Positions 29,263-39,569 of a stretch of DNA of 49,260 bases are shown piece by piece. Both the position numbers and the translations under genes were made by a program. How positions within the stretch are numbered: the stretch's first letter is position 1; every line of letters starts with the position of its first letter. The notes below the pieces were generated by a model. That model did not search any database. It was not told the DNA's origin and saw only the letters and a program-made list of their open reading frames with translations. Origin of the DNA: Proteus cibi (GTDB lineage Bacteria; Pseudomonadota; Gammaproteobacteria; Enterobacterales; Enterobacteriaceae); the NCBI RefSeq assembly GCF_003144405.1, contig NZ_PENW01000023.1, positions 1 through 49,260 of the forward strand, given 5' to 3'.

Positions 29263-30276
29263 ATGAATATTAATCAACTGAAAAGCTTTGTTGAAGTCGT
29301 GAAAAATAATTTCAACATCACTAATGCGGCTGAAAAACTCTATACCTCACAACCGACAATCAGTAAGCAGCTAAAAATATTAGAAGATGAACTCAGTGTG
29401 TCGCTGTTTGTGCGTAAAAATAATAACTTATTAGCACTCAGCCCGATGGGTAAAGAAGTCCATAAAATTGCTTGCGATATTCTTGGGCAAGTTGACCGAA
29501 TCAAAAGCATTGTGGCAGAAGAAGATCGTAATAAAAAAGTCGATTTACATATTGCGACAACACACACTCAAATACGTTATTCATTACCGAATGTGATTGA
29601 TCACTTTCGTCGCTATTACCCTAATATTTCGCTACATTTTCATCAAGGTGCGCCAGCTCAATTAGCGGAAATGGTTAAGAATGGTGATGTGGATTTTGCT
29701 ATTGCAACAGAATCTATGCATCTTTATGAAGATCTCATTACACTACCGTGTTACCGCTGGACTCGTAGTTTATTAGTTCCTTATGATCATCCTCTTGCTT
29801 TATTGAAAGAGGATGAGCAGGTTACTATTGAACAAATGGCAGAGTATCCATTGATTACTTATGTTTTTGGTTTTACAAGAGGGTCTAAATTAGACAAGGT
29901 ATTTTATAAAAATAACCTGAAACCTAAAGTGGCGTTAACCGCGACGGATACAGAGATTATTAAATACTATGTTAAGCGACATTTAGGTATCGGCGTTATT
30001 GCGACCGCCTCTTATGATGAGATTGAAGATGGTGGCGCATTAAAATGTATTAATATCGATCATTTAGTGCAACCGAGTTATACCCATATTTGTGTCAGTA
30101 AACATACTCATATGAAAGATTATATGCATGAATTTATTTCTCTCTATGCGCCACATATTGATAGAAATATTATTCAGATGCCAGAGCAGTGGGAAACACA
30201 ATGGCACAGTCAAGAGGTATACCAAGGATTACCTGATTTACGATCAGTAAATGTGAATAATAGCGTTGCAGAATAA
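29263..30276 (+). CDS. CysB/Cbl-like LysR-family regulator
   Basis: A 337-residue LysR-type regulator. The N-terminal helix-turn-helix (NITNAAEKLYTSQPTISKQL, about 18-37) and the effector domain strongly resemble CysB and Cbl: LHIATTHTQIRYSLPNVI, DFAIATESMHLYEDLITLP and LITYVFGFTRGSKLD all have direct counterparts. CysB proteins sense acetylserine and sulfate-related ligands to control sulfur acquisition. It is not CysB itself by divergence and context. It converges on the amidohydrolase operon and is divergent from proP. I start at the ATG at 29263 rather than a GTG at 29239 to match the family; no strong ribosome binding site is visible. Confidence 0.85.
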   Translation: MNINQLKSFVEVVKNNFNITNAAEKLYTSQPTISKQLKILEDELSVSLFVRKNNNLLALSPMGKEVHKIACDILGQVDRIKSIVAEEDRNKKVDLHIATTHTQIRYSLPNVIDHFRRYYPNISLHFHQGAPAQLAEMVKNGDVDFAIATESMHLYEDLITLPCYRWTRSLLVPYDHPLALLKEDEQVTIEQMAEYPLITYVFGFTRGSKLDKVFYKNNLKPKVALTATDTEIIKYYVKRHLGIGVIATASYDEIEDGGALKCINIDHLVQPSYTHICVSKHTHMKDYMHEFISLYAPHIDRNIIQMPEQWETQWHSQEVYQGLPDLRSVNVNNSVAE

Positions 30277-30296
30277 GAATAGACGTCAGAATAAAA

Positions 30297-30327
30297 AAGC
30301 CCGTTTTGCGGGGGCAATAACGGGCTT
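30297..30327 (-). terminator. Terminator of the amidohydrolase operon
   Basis: AAGCCCGTT (30297-30305) pairs with AACGGGCTT (30319-30327) around a G-rich 13-base loop. On the minus strand a T-run follows; the plus strand reads AGGG, so the lysR side is not well served. Confidence 0.75.
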
Positions 30328-30346
30328 AGGGCAGAATAATAAGCGA

Positions 30347-31525
30347 TTAGCGAGTCAGAATATTAACAAAAATCTGAGCACCAACAAGTAAACAATCATC
30401 ATCGACAAAATAAGGATTTGCGTGAAGGTAATTATTAATACCTTTCGCTTGGTTACCACTTCCTAAGAAGAACATGGCACCGACCTTGCCTTTAGTGGCG
30501 TTAACCATATAGCTAAAGTCTTCACTGCCTGTCATTGGCTTACCGTTCGATTCAATATTCTCTTCTGGTAAGAATTTACGCATCGCATCTAATAAACGCT
30601 GATGTGCAGTTGGATGATTCACAACCGCTGGGTATCCGCTATAGCTTAATGTGGTTTTAAATCCACCTGCTGTACTGCGTGCAACGATTTCATCAAAACT
30701 AGCTTTCAGTACTTGGTCGGTATTTTCATCCATCGAACGGATAGTACCGCGAGCTTGTACGTGATCGGCTAATGCATTAGGGATTGTTCCCCCATTGATC
30801 ATGCCACAACCAAATACCGCAGGGCTAAATGGATCTGTTTTTTTCGCAACAACATAATCCATATAATCAATTAAGCGCGTTGCTTCACGAATCGCATCTA
30901 ACCCTTTGTGTGGTGTTGAACCATGGGCAGAAACACCATAAACATCTAATGTCCACGCAGAACCATAAGATGACATCACACCATCATTAAAGCGAACACA
31001 ACCTGTTTCAATCGCTGCATCGTTATGAAGTGCGTAAGTTTCATCAACGCCTTCCATGCAACCGAGTTCAACCATTTTTTCAGCGCCAGGTACACGCATA
31101 TCTTCTTCAGCCATTTGGAAAATAAAGCGAACGTTCGCGCTCATCTCTTCTCTATTTTCGGCAAGATATTTAGCACTGGTTAATGCCATGGTCATATGAG
31201 TATCGTGACCACAGTTATGCGCACAACCTTGGTGAACTGAACTATGTTCATTATTGGTTAAGTCTGGCATTTCTAATCCGTCCATATCAGCACGGATAGC
31301 AATTAATGGAAATTCAGAATTAACAATTAAGTCTGCTGTGAAACCAGTATATCCATCAAAAGTTTTAATTTGATAACCAAAACTTTCCATTAATTCACGA
31401 CAGTATTTAGATGTTTTATATTCTTCACCTGATAGCTCAGGTATTTTATGCAGGTCTTGTCGTGTTTTTTTACTAAAGTCATTTAATTGAAAGAGTTTTT
31501 CACTGACATTATAAATATTATTCAT
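30347..31525 (-). CDS. M20-family (M20D-like) metal-dependent amidohydrolase
   Basis: A 392-residue enzyme of the M20 peptidase/amidohydrolase family, subgroup of N-acyl amino acid hydrolases. Metal-binding features are RADMDGLEM, AHNCGHDTHM (Cys and His ligands), MAEEDMRVPG (catalytic Glu pair), and MTGSEDFSYM near the C-terminus. A lid domain starts near YGVSAHGSTPHKG. There is no signal peptide, so it acts in the cytosol. It starts at the ATG overlapping the stop of the gene before it (TAATG), with AGGGAG upstream, so translation is coupled. The substrate is unknown; an N-acylated amino acid or small peptide is likely. Confidence 0.9.
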   Translation of the reverse strand: MNNIYNVSEKLFQLNDFSKKTRQDLHKIPELSGEEYKTSKYCRELMESFGYQIKTFDGYTGFTADLIVNSEFPLIAIRADMDGLEMPDLTNNEHSSVHQGCAHNCGHDTHMTMALTSAKYLAENREEMSANVRFIFQMAEEDMRVPGAEKMVELGCMEGVDETYALHNDAAIETGCVRFNDGVMSSYGSAWTLDVYGVSAHGSTPHKGLDAIREATRLIDYMDYVVAKKTDPFSPAVFGCGMINGGTIPNALADHVQARGTIRSMDENTDQVLKASFDEIVARSTAGGFKTTLSYSGYPAVVNHPTAHQRLLDAMRKFLPEENIESNGKPMTGSEDFSYMVNATKGKVGAMFFLGSGNQAKGINNYLHANPYFVDDDCLLVGAQIFVNILTR

Positions 31526-31974
31526 TAGATAACTCCCTGGATAGTAAATCCAATTTGCGCGACGATTGATGCGCCAAAGAAACAACAAGTTGAAACAATC
31601 ATGAAAATAAGAATAACTTTCCATGACATTTTCTTAAGTTCTTCTAATTGACCACCAACAGATAACCCAGCAAATGCTAATAAAGGAACACAACAAGATA
31701 AGAAGGAAACTTTACCAATAGAACTAATAAAGAAATCTCTTACCGGAGTTTCGGGTAAACAAATAAGTATCCCGATAATTGTTGCATAAGCAAATGTGGG
31801 TAAAGATGAAGGTAAATAATGTTTTGCAACGAGTGAAATAAATACCACTAATGACATAGCAATAAAGCTATCCCACATTGCATAAAGAGCGATCCCTGAT
31901 GTTAACGTCTGAGTAAACATTGCCAGTAAAATAGCAACGAATACAAATTTCATATCAATAATTATATTTTTCAT
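31525..31974 (-). CDS. Small membrane protein, likely partner of the upstream transporter-like protein
   Basis: A 149-residue protein with four or five hydrophobic segments (about 9-29, 34-49, 60-74, 90-106, 117-145) and few charges. I do not recognise a family. It overlaps the upstream gene by ATGA and the downstream amidohydrolase by TAATG, so the three genes are translated together. With the 273-residue protein it would make a membrane unit of about ten helices, the size of a typical secondary transporter. A split transporter is the simplest reading, but it is inference. Confidence 0.7.
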   Translation of the reverse strand: MKNIIIDMKFVFVAILLAMFTQTLTSGIALYAMWDSFIAMSLVVFISLVAKHYLPSSLPTFAYATIIGILICLPETPVRDFFISSIGKVSFLSCCVPLLAFAGLSVGGQLEELKKMSWKVILIFMIVSTCCFFGASIVAQIGFTIQGVI

Positions 31975-32792
31975 GCAGTTTTGCCTCTGGTGAAAATTTT
32001 ATAAATTTTTTCTGAAAGAGGTAAACCTAAATAGGTTAATGACAGTGCGCCAAGTGCTGAAGATAATAAGTTAGATGCAGCGGCAACACTTAATACTTGC
32101 TGTGCTAATGCTTCATCAAGACCATTAATTAATGCACCTGATGCCGCACTTAACATTGAACCTGAACCCACGCCAGAGCCTGCTGCAAGAGCAAGTGGAT
32201 GTAATCCAGTTAATGGAGCAATACTACCTAATACGCTAAACCATAAAGTACCGATAACAGAACCACATAAATAAATGGCTAATACACCAATATATTCTTG
32301 AGAACCTGTACCAAATTTACCTTGAATAACAGCGATAGAAGGTTCACGGCTAATAGATGAACAAGCACCAATTGCACGACGACCAAATCCAAATTTAATG
32401 GCTAATGGAACCGCAATTAATACTGGTAATAAGTTGCCGAGTTCCTGAACAAATAAAGGAATACCGACACTTAAAATCATTTTAATATTAGGAACAATCA
32501 TTCCCGCATATTGTGTACCTAAAATAAGTAGGCTGAAACCTACCATTTTACCGCAGAAGCCTTCTTCTTTTTCTGTAAATAATTTACCCCATACTTTAAT
32601 TTTTTTACGGGTAAATCCAGCAGATATACACATACCAATAATGACAGCGAATAGCATTGGTAAAATAGGTATTACCGCAATGCCAATCTTAATTTCTTTT
32701 TTACCAATGACATATTGTGAAATAAAAATTAAGAAAAGGACTGCCAGAATACTAATAAAGAAAACCTTTATCGGACTTCTACTTTTGTCCAT
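31971..32792 (-). CDS. Polytopic membrane protein, possibly DUF3100 family
   Basis: A 273-residue protein with seven or eight hydrophobic segments and a Gly/Ser-rich stretch, GSGVGSGSMLSAASGAL (near 210-226), of the kind that lines substrate paths. IGACSSISREPSIAVI (about 142-157) is another polar motif within a membrane region. I associate it from memory with DUF3100, a family without known function. It heads the three-gene operon. Its upstream region contains a perfect palindrome at 32887-32903. A role in importing the amidohydrolase substrate is the likely inference. Confidence 0.7.
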   Translation of the reverse strand: MDKSRSPIKVFFISILAVLFLIFISQYVIGKKEIKIGIAVIPILPMLFAVIIGMCISAGFTRKKIKVWGKLFTEKEEGFCGKMVGFSLLILGTQYAGMIVPNIKMILSVGIPLFVQELGNLLPVLIAVPLAIKFGFGRRAIGACSSISREPSIAVIQGKFGTGSQEYIGVLAIYLCGSVIGTLWFSVLGSIAPLTGLHPLALAAGSGVGSGSMLSAASGALINGLDEALAQQVLSVAAASNLLSSALGALSLTYLGLPLSEKIYKIFTRGKTA

Positions 32793-32886
32793 CCGTTAAT
32801 CTCCGTTGAAAAATAATCAGGCTTTATTCTAGAGGACAAAAAGCAAAAGGTAGCGTGACCAATGTCATGTTTATTTCATACCTCTT

Positions 32887-32903
32887 TTTCATGGGGCATG
32901 AAA
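32887..32903. promoter_or_regulatory. Palindromic operator candidate upstream of the membrane protein/amidohydrolase operon
   Basis: TTTCATGGGGCATGAAA is a perfect 7-3-7 palindrome, about 95-110 bases before the first gene of the operon. A further half-site, ATTTCAT, lies at 32873-32879. The rest of the 567-base region (32793-33359) is AT-rich with no gene I can support. The candidate regulator is the nearby LysR protein. Confidence 0.5.
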
Positions 32904-33359
32904 TAATACAATGGTGATAAATTTATTAACAAATAGAAGAAAGGTAAATTTATTAATAAAGACAGTGAGTAAGGCTGAAATGAGTCAGCTTAATTGTTAA
33001 TAAAAATGTGAAGGGGGAAATTATAATTAAAAATTATTTTAATTATTAAAATAATCCTATAAGTGAAGATTGTCTATAATTTAATAAATAATAATACGTT
33101 ATTAATGAGATATATTCTTATTTAATGCGATTATTATAAATTTAGCGAATGTATTTGGAAGTGATATTTTATTTTTCACATTTTTGAGAACGGATTTTAT
33201 CTCCACAGTGACATTATAGTGATTGGTGTTATTCTTTATATTTGAGTTAGTCAGATGATTTTCTCTGCAAGCTGAGAAGAAAGAGAAACAGAATATGGGA
33301 AGGAAATACGTGTAGCTCGCAGAGGTGCAATTCACCCAAAACTGAGGAAAAACATCACC

Positions 33360-35084
33360 ATGAGTAAGCAAACAGTTGCAACCTATATTGCTAAAGTACT
33401 CCATAATGCAGGTGTAAAACGTATTTGGGGCGTGACAGGCGATTCTCTCAATGGATTAAGTGATAGCTTGCGAAAGATGGGAACGATTGAGTGGATGGGA
33501 ACCCGCCATGAAGAAGTTGCGGCTTTTGCGGCAGGAGCTGAAGCGGCAGTTGATGGTCAATTAGCGGTTTGCGCGGGCTCTTGTGGACCGGGAAATTTAC
33601 ATCTTATCAATGGGCTTTTTGATTGTCATCGTAATCATGTCCCTGTGTTAGCCATTGCCGCACATATTCCTTCTGCTGAAATTGGTAGCAATTATTTTCA
33701 AGAAACACATCCTCAAGAACTTTTTCGCGAATGTAGCCATTACTGTGAATTAGTCTCAAATCCAGAACAGATCCCTCAAGTGTTGGCTATTGCAATGCGA
33801 ACCGCTATTTTGAAAAAAGGGGTTGCAGTAGTTGTTTTACCGGGAGATGTGGCACTGAAACCAGCCCCAGAAGATGCGCATGAAAACTGGTATCCGTTGC
33901 AATTTCCACTCATCATGCCAAACCGTTTCGAAATCGAAAAATTATCCGATGCACTAAATAATGCAAAAAATATCACTTTAATGTGCGGTGCCGGATGTGC
34001 TCAAGCGCGTGACGAAGTGATTAAACTGGCTCAAACATTAAAAGCCCCTGTTGTACATGCATTGCGAGGGAAAGAGTATATAGAGTGGAAAAATCCCTAC
34101 AGTGTAGGAATGACAGGATTAATTGGTTTTTCATCGGGTTATCATGCGATGGAAAATGCTGATACGTTAGTGTTATTAGGTACGCAATTTCCTTATCGTG
34201 CATTTTATCCATCAAAAGCCAATATTATTCAAATCGATATTAATCCAAGCAGTCTTGGTTCGCATTGTCATGTTGATATGGCGATGATTGGCGATATTAA
34301 AGCTACACTAAATGCGATACAGCCTCGTTTAAAAGAGAAAACGGACACCACTCACCTTGATGCTTCATTAAAACATTATGCGAAAGCACGACAAGATCTG
34401 GATGCACTGGCACAACCGAGTGAGCGTGAACTTATTCATCCACAATATTTAGCGCGTCGATTAAGTGAACTTGCAAATGATGATGCTATTTTTACCTGTG
34501 ATGTAGGAACGCCAACAGTGTGGGCAGCGCGTTATGTTGGAATGAATGGAAAACGTCGTTTGCTGGGATCGTTTAATCATGGCTCTATGGCAAATGCGAT
34601 GGCTCAAGCCATTGGTGCACAGGCATTAGATAGAAAGCGTCAAGTAGTCGCAATGTGTGGTGATGGTGGATTTACCATGTTAATGGGCGATTTTATCTCA
34701 TTAGCCCAAATGAATTTACCTGTAAAAGTGATTATCTTTAATAACAGTGTATTAGGTTTTGTGGCAATGGAGATGAAAGCCGGTGGCTATTTAACCGATG
34801 GTACGGATTTACATAATCCTGATTTTGCTGCTATTGCGAATGCATCTGGTATCAAGGGTATTCGAGTAGAAAAAGGTGAAGATCTCGATAATGCACTAAA
34901 AGAGGCTTTTGAACATGATGGCCCTGTGATTGTGGATGTGGTGACGGCAAAACAAGAGCTTTCAATGCCTCCTGAAGTGAAGTTTGAACAAGCAAAAGGG
35001 TTTAGCCTGTATATGATGAAAGCGATCATTAATGGTCGAGGCGATGAAATTGTTCAACTCGCAAAAACGAATTGGTTACGCTAG
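33360..35084 (+). CDS. poxB: Pyruvate dehydrogenase (ubiquinone), pyruvate oxidase
   Basis: Peripheral membrane flavoenzyme that oxidises pyruvate to acetate and CO2 and passes electrons to ubiquinone. The 574 residues match E. coli PoxB along their length: [15 protein letters not shown] (ThDP-side N-terminal domain), [11 protein letters not shown] (FAD domain), and [12 protein letters not shown] with a following NN (ThDP-Mg motif, about 436-464). The C-terminal stretch ending AKTNWLR is the lipid-activated membrane anchor in the family. AGGA precedes the ATG. It is divergent from the membrane protein operon and convergent with argE. Confidence 0.97.
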   Translation: MSKQTVATYIAKVLHNAGVKRIWGVTGDSLNGLSDSLRKMGTIEWMGTRHEEVAAFAAGAEAAVDGQLAVCAGSCGPGNLHLINGLFDCHRNHVPVLAIAAHIPSAEIGSNYFQETHPQELFRECSHYCELVSNPEQIPQVLAIAMRTAILKKGVAVVVLPGDVALKPAPEDAHENWYPLQFPLIMPNRFEIEKLSDALNNAKNITLMCGAGCAQARDEVIKLAQTLKAPVVHALRGKEYIEWKNPYSVGMTGLIGFSSGYHAMENADTLVLLGTQFPYRAFYPSKANIIQIDINPSSLGSHCHVDMAMIGDIKATLNAIQPRLKEKTDTTHLDASLKHYAKARQDLDALAQPSERELIHPQYLARRLSELANDDAIFTCDVGTPTVWAARYVGMNGKRRLLGSFNHGSMANAMAQAIGAQALDRKRQVVAMCGDGGFTMLMGDFISLAQMNLPVKVIIFNNSVLGFVAMEMKAGGYLTDGTDLHNPDFAAIANASGIKGIRVEKGEDLDNALKEAFEHDGPVIVDVVTAKQELSMPPEVKFEQAKGFSLYMMKAIINGRGDEIVQLAKTNWLR

Positions 35085-35106
35085 CTATTAAGTCAGACTG
35101 AAGATA

Positions 35107-35140
35107 AATAACCCTATCAACATCAATCGATAGGGTTATT
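35107..35140. terminator. Bidirectional terminator between poxB and argE
   Basis: AATAACCCTATC (35107-35118) pairs with GATAGGGTTATT (35129-35140); a T-run follows on the plus strand and an A-rich flank on the other side. Confidence 0.85.
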
Positions 35141-35145
35141 TTTTA

Positions 35146-36309
35146 TTATAGGGTTTTCTCTGTTAAACAGAAGTTTTCAATTAATTGCCCCATTAATTCA
35201 CGAGTCGGCTCAATAAATGCCATATCAATAAATTCATCAGGTTGATGTGCTTGCTCAATAGAACCAGGACCTAAAACTAAGGTAGGGCAGAGATCTTGAA
35301 TAAACGGCGCTTCAGTACAGTAATTCACAGTTTGCGCTTTCTCACCTAATAGTTTTTCGATCACAGCGACCATCTTATGATCGGTTGGGCACTCATAACC
35401 TGGAATAGGATCGTGTAACGCTTCAACATTTAAACGACCCGGCCAACGTGCTTTGACTGGCGCTAATGTTTCGTGAAGTAAATCATCCAAGTCTTGTAGC
35501 GTTAATCCCGGTAGTGGGCGAATATCCATATGCAATTCACAGCAAGCACAAATTCTATTTGCTGCATCACCGCCATTAATATAACCAAAGTTCATTGTTG
35601 GATAAGGGATAACAAACGCAGGGTTGTTATAGCGAGTTTTTAACGTATCGCGCAGTGTACTCAGGTGAGTAATCGATTCATGCATCAGCTCTATTGCATT
35701 CACCCCTTTTTCTGGATCACTAGAATGCCCTGATTGCCCTGTAATACGTATTGCATTCGATAAATGTCCTTTATGAGCACGAATAGGTTTTAGCGATGTA
35801 GGTTCCCCAATAATGGCAAAATCAGGGCGGATTGCTGTATGAGCGGCAAAATAACGAGCCCCTGCCATAGAGGTTTCTTCATCTGCGGTAGCAAGAATGT
35901 AGAGTGGGTGAGTTAACGTCTTAGGATCGATATGTCGCAATGCATCGAGAATAAAGGCAAAAAAGCCTTTCATATCGGCAGTGCCTAAACCATATAACTT
36001 ATTTTCTTTTTCTGTCAGCGTAAAAGGATCTTGCGTCCAACGGCCTTCATCAAACGGTACTGTGTCAGTGTGACCACAGAGTAATAACCCACCTTTACCC
36101 GATCCTAATGTTGCCAAAAGGTTAAATTTACCTCGCGTTTCGGGCACGGGTTGGATCTCAATTGAAAAACCCAATGTTTCCAACCAATTAGCAAGTAAAT
36201 TAATCAGCGCTTCATTACTTTGATCATTTTTAGCGTCTGTAGCACTGATAGAGGGTGTTGCAATTAATTGACGATAAATCTCAATAAATGTAGGTAATTT
36301 AATATTCAC
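35146..36309 (-). CDS. argE: Acetylornithine deacetylase
   Basis: Removes the acetyl group from N2-acetylornithine to give ornithine. The 387 residues form an M20-family zinc enzyme: [13 protein letters not shown] (about 79-91), [12 protein letters not shown], the catalytic Glu pair in [12 protein letters not shown], and NYCTEAPFI near the C-terminus. The start is GTG at 36309, preceded by AAAGG, giving an N-terminus collinear with E. coli ArgE. It is divergent from argC with a 100-base control region between them. Confidence 0.97.
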   Translation of the reverse strand: MNIKLPTFIEIYRQLIATPSISATDAKNDQSNEALINLLANWLETLGFSIEIQPVPETRGKFNLLATLGSGKGGLLLCGHTDTVPFDEGRWTQDPFTLTEKENKLYGLGTADMKGFFAFILDALRHIDPKTLTHPLYILATADEETSMAGARYFAAHTAIRPDFAIIGEPTSLKPIRAHKGHLSNAIRITGQSGHSSDPEKGVNAIELMHESITHLSTLRDTLKTRYNNPAFVIPYPTMNFGYINGGDAANRICACCELHMDIRPLPGLTLQDLDDLLHETLAPVKARWPGRLNVEALHDPIPGYECPTDHKMVAVIEKLLGEKAQTVNYCTEAPFIQDLCPTLVLGPGSIEQAHQPDEFIDMAFIEPTRELMGQLIENFCLTEKTL

Positions 36310-36330
36310 TGTTGACAGCCTTTCTTCATA

Positions 36331-36373
36331 ATAGTATCAATATTCATGCACTTTTTTTGAATAAAAATACATT
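36331..36373. promoter_or_regulatory. Candidate ARG boxes between argE and argC
   Basis: TGAATAAAAATACA (36358-36371) differs at one base from the ArgR core TGAAT-4-ATTCA, and AGTATCAATATTCA (36333-36346) has a perfect right half and a weak left half. ArgR with arginine usually binds pairs of such boxes and would repress both divergent units. The centre spacing (25 bases) is wider than the usual 21, so the second box is uncertain. Confidence 0.5.
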
Positions 36374-36409
36374 AATCGGTTTGTGTTCATAGTACAAGGT
36401 AAGAATGAC

Positions 36410-37414
36410 ATGTTAAATACTCTGATTGTAGGAGCAAGTGGTTACACTGGCGCTGAATTAGCCGCCTATCTTCAGCAGCATCCTCATGTGAATTTGAGCA
36501 GACTGATGGTATCCGCTCAAAGTGCAGATGCAGGGAAGTACTTTTCTGAACTTCATCCACAATATCGTGGTTTAGTGGATCTCCCACTTGAGCCGATGGT
36601 TGATGTCGCGAAAGCTGCTGAAAACATTGATATCGTTTTTCTCGCAACCGCTCATGAAGTCAGTCATGACATCGCCCCTGTTTTTTTAGAGCAAGGTTGT
36701 GTGGTATTCGATTTGTCTGGTGCCTATCGAGTACAAAACAAGCATTTTTATCAACAATACTATGGATTCGAGCATAAGAATACTGATTGGTTATCACAGG
36801 CAGTTTATGGGTTAGCTGAATGGAATGCCGACATTATTAGTCAGGCGCAATTAATTGCTGTGCCGGGGTGTTATCCAACAGTCTCTCAATTGTCACTAAA
36901 ACCTTTAGTAGAAGCAGGACTGTTAGATACAGCACAGTGGCCTGTGATTAATGCCACCAGCGGTGTGAGTGGTGCTGGCAGAAAAGCCTCTTTAACCAGT
37001 AGCTTTTGCGAAGTGAGCTTGCAACCTTATGGCGTGTTTACGCATCGCCATCAACCTGAAATTGCCACACATCTGGGTATCGATGTGATTTTTACACCTC
37101 ATTTAGGCAATTTTGCCAGAGGGATCTTAGCCACTATCACCTGTAAGTTAAAAGCAGGTGTGACACAAGAGAACGTAAGACAAGTCTTTGAAGATGCTTA
37201 TCAAGATAAACCATTAGTGCGTGTTTATGAAAAAGGGTTGCCTGCATTAAAAGCCGTGGTAGGAACTGCATTCTGTGATATCGGATTTGCTCAACAAGGT
37301 GAACATCTGATTGTCGTCGGTGTTGAAGATAATTTGTTGAAAGGGGCTGCTGCACAAGCAGTGCAATGTATGAACATTCGGTTTGGTTTCGCTGAAACCG
37401 AATCACTTATTTAA
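36410..37414 (+). CDS. argC: N-acetyl-gamma-glutamyl-phosphate reductase
   Basis: NADPH-dependent reduction of N-acetylglutamyl phosphate to the semialdehyde. The 334 residues begin [20 protein letters not shown] with the nucleotide-binding loop. The active-site Cys lies in [11 protein letters not shown] (about 150-160), and HRHQPEI is also conserved. I start at 36410 because the length and N-terminus then equal those of the E. coli enzyme and AAGGTAAG lies upstream. First gene of the argCBGH unit. Confidence 0.97.
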   Translation: MLNTLIVGASGYTGAELAAYLQQHPHVNLSRLMVSAQSADAGKYFSELHPQYRGLVDLPLEPMVDVAKAAENIDIVFLATAHEVSHDIAPVFLEQGCVVFDLSGAYRVQNKHFYQQYYGFEHKNTDWLSQAVYGLAEWNADIISQAQLIAVPGCYPTVSQLSLKPLVEAGLLDTAQWPVINATSGVSGAGRKASLTSSFCEVSLQPYGVFTHRHQPEIATHLGIDVIFTPHLGNFARGILATITCKLKAGVTQENVRQVFEDAYQDKPLVRVYEKGLPALKAVVGTAFCDIGFAQQGEHLIVVGVEDNLLKGAAAQAVQCMNIRFGFAETESLI

Positions 37415-37434
37415 ATAATGGGTAGGGAAGTTTC

Positions 37435-38208
37435 ATGGAACCATTAATTATCAAACTGGGTGGTGTGCTCCTTGATAATGAAGAAGCGTTAACACGGTTT
37501 TTTACTGCATTACAACAGTATCGCTCAACGTATTCTCGTCCTTTAGTCATCGTACATGGTGGTGGCTGTTTAGTGGATGAGTTGATGGGTAAATTGCAGT
37601 TGCCTGTGGTGAAAAAGCAGGGGCTTCGAGTTACACCCGTTGATCAGATAGACATCATTACAGGGGCGCTTGCCGGAAGTGCCAATAAAACCTTGTTATC
37701 GTGGGCAACGAAGTTTGGGCTTAATGGCGTGGGGCTTTCTTTGGGTGATGGCCAGTTAGCTAAAGTCACTCAAATCAATGAAGAGTTAGGTCATGTAGGA
37801 AATGCCAATCCCGGCTCTCCTGATTTACTCAATTTATTATTGGGTGCTGGCTACCTACCTATTATCAGTTCGATTGGTATGACTGAAAAAGGTGAGCTGA
37901 TGAATGTGAATGCTGACCAAGCGGCAACCGCTATTGCTGAAACATTAGGTGCTGATTTAGTCCTACTTTCCGATGTCAGTGGCATTTTAGATGGTAAAGG
38001 TCAGAAGATTGCCGAGATGTCAGCTGAAAAAGCACAAATGTTAATCGACCAAGGCATTATTACTGACGGCATGATAGTGAAAGTTAATGCGGCATTGGAA
38101 GCGGCTAAAACGTTAGGACGACCTGTTGAAATCGCAAGTTGGCGCCACGCTGAAAAACTGACGACATTATTTAATGGTGTTGCAGTAGGAACTCGTATTT
38201 TAGCTTAA
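37435..38208 (+). CDS. argB: Acetylglutamate kinase
   Basis: Phosphorylates N-acetylglutamate in the second step of arginine synthesis. The 257 residues have the amino acid kinase fold: [11 protein letters not shown] (about 5-15), [14 protein letters not shown], and [15 protein letters not shown] with the ATP-site region [19 protein letters not shown] precedes the ATG, 20 bases after argC, so it is cotranscribed. Confidence 0.97.
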   Translation: MEPLIIKLGGVLLDNEEALTRFFTALQQYRSTYSRPLVIVHGGGCLVDELMGKLQLPVVKKQGLRVTPVDQIDIITGALAGSANKTLLSWATKFGLNGVGLSLGDGQLAKVTQINEELGHVGNANPGSPDLLNLLLGAGYLPIISSIGMTEKGELMNVNADQAATAIAETLGADLVLLSDVSGILDGKGQKIAEMSAEKAQMLIDQGIITDGMIVKVNAALEAAKTLGRPVEIASWRHAEKLTTLFNGVAVGTRILA

Positions 38209-38283
38209 AAATTACGCTAGATATCTTATCGTTATTTGATCATTGGCAGAATTTAAATAAATTGGGAATTGAAGGTTATCACT

Positions 38284-39492
38284 ATGACTAAAGGTATTAA
38301 GAAAATCGTATTGGCATACTCTGGCGGATTGGATACTTCGGCAATCATCCCTTGGCTAAAGGAGCATTATGATAACTGTGAAGTTGTCGCTTTTGTGGCA
38401 GATGTGGGGCAAAGCCGTGATGATTTAGTCGGTGTGGAACAAAAGGCATTAGCATCAGGTGCTTCCGAGTGTCATATCGTCGATTTACGCGAAGAATTTA
38501 TCAAAGACTACGTCTACCCTGTATTAAAAACAGGCGCGTTATATGAAGGTAGCTATTTATTAGGTACTTCAATGGCACGTCCTGTTATCGCTAAAGCACA
38601 AGTTGAACTAGCCTTAAAATTAGGTGCGGATGCTGTTGCTCATGGCGCAACGGGTAAAGGTAACGATCAGGTTCGTTTTGAAAGCACTTATGCGGCACTT
38701 GCGCCACAACTGAAAGTCGTTGCGCCTTGGAGAGAGTGGGATTTACGCTCTCGTGAAGCGCTGTTGGATTATCTAAAAGTGCGTAATATCCCAACAACAG
38801 CAACCCTAGAGAAAATTTATAGCCGTGATGAAAACGCATGGCATATCTCAACAGAAGGTGGCGTATTAGAGAGCCCATGGAATGCCTCAAATGCAGATTG
38901 TTGGGCATGGACTGTTGATCCTAAAAAAGCACCAGAAACACCAGAATTAGTCACTGTGACGGTAAAAGCAGGAGAAGTGGTTGCGGTTAATGGTAAAACA
39001 CAATCACCTTTTGAATGCTTAGATACCTTGAATGCGTTAGGTGTAAAACACGGTATTGGGCGTATCGATATTGTTGAAAACCGTTTAGTGGGTATGAAAT
39101 CTCGTGGTTGCTATGAAACCCCTGGGGGCACGATCATGATGGCGGCTCTGCGTGGTGTTGAGCAACTCGTACTTGATAGAGATGCTTTTAAATGGCGTCA
39201 GCAATTAGGCTTAGAGATGTCTTATGTCGCTTATGATGGGCGTTGGTTTACGCCAATTCGTGCTTCATTACAAGCTGCTGCTGAAGCGCTGGCAAAAGAT
39301 GTGAATGGCGAAGTGGTGTTAGAACTTTATAAAGGTCATGTGAATGCTATTCAGAAAAAATCAGACAACAGTCTGTACTCTGAAGAGTTCGCAACCTTTG
39401 GCGAAGATGAAGTTTATGACCATAGCCATGCTGAAGGTTTTATCCGTTTATATTCTCTGCCATCACGTATTCGTGCACTGAGCAAGAAATAA
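38284..39492 (+). CDS. argG: Argininosuccinate synthase
   Basis: Joins citrulline and aspartate with ATP to make argininosuccinate. The 402 residues begin with the ATP pyrophosphatase loop [13 protein letters not shown] (about 9-21). [13 protein letters not shown] and [10 protein letters not shown] are conserved substrate-binding segments. It is of the shorter type, about 45 residues less than E. coli ArgG, which lies elsewhere in that genome. I start at the ATG at 38284, after GAAGG. It follows argB by 75 bases and precedes argH, putting the last two arginine steps side by side. Confidence 0.97.
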   Translation: MTKGIKKIVLAYSGGLDTSAIIPWLKEHYDNCEVVAFVADVGQSRDDLVGVEQKALASGASECHIVDLREEFIKDYVYPVLKTGALYEGSYLLGTSMARPVIAKAQVELALKLGADAVAHGATGKGNDQVRFESTYAALAPQLKVVAPWREWDLRSREALLDYLKVRNIPTTATLEKIYSRDENAWHISTEGGVLESPWNASNADCWAWTVDPKKAPETPELVTVTVKAGEVVAVNGKTQSPFECLDTLNALGVKHGIGRIDIVENRLVGMKSRGCYETPGGTIMMAALRGVEQLVLDRDAFKWRQQLGLEMSYVAYDGRWFTPIRASLQAAAEALAKDVNGEVVLELYKGHVNAIQKKSDNSLYSEEFATFGEDEVYDHSHAEGFIRLYSLPSRIRALSKK

Positions 39493-39569
39493 CGTAAGGC
39501 AATAGAGTGGTGCTAATAAGGCATCACTCTCACTCTTTTTATTACATAGAATAAATACAGGAAGCGATT

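Noticed and set aside
33102..33404. 100-codon open frame on the minus strand across the poxB start
   Set aside because: It runs antisense to the poxB start, has a Cys/Phe/Asn-rich composition unlike a real protein, and lacks a ribosome binding site.
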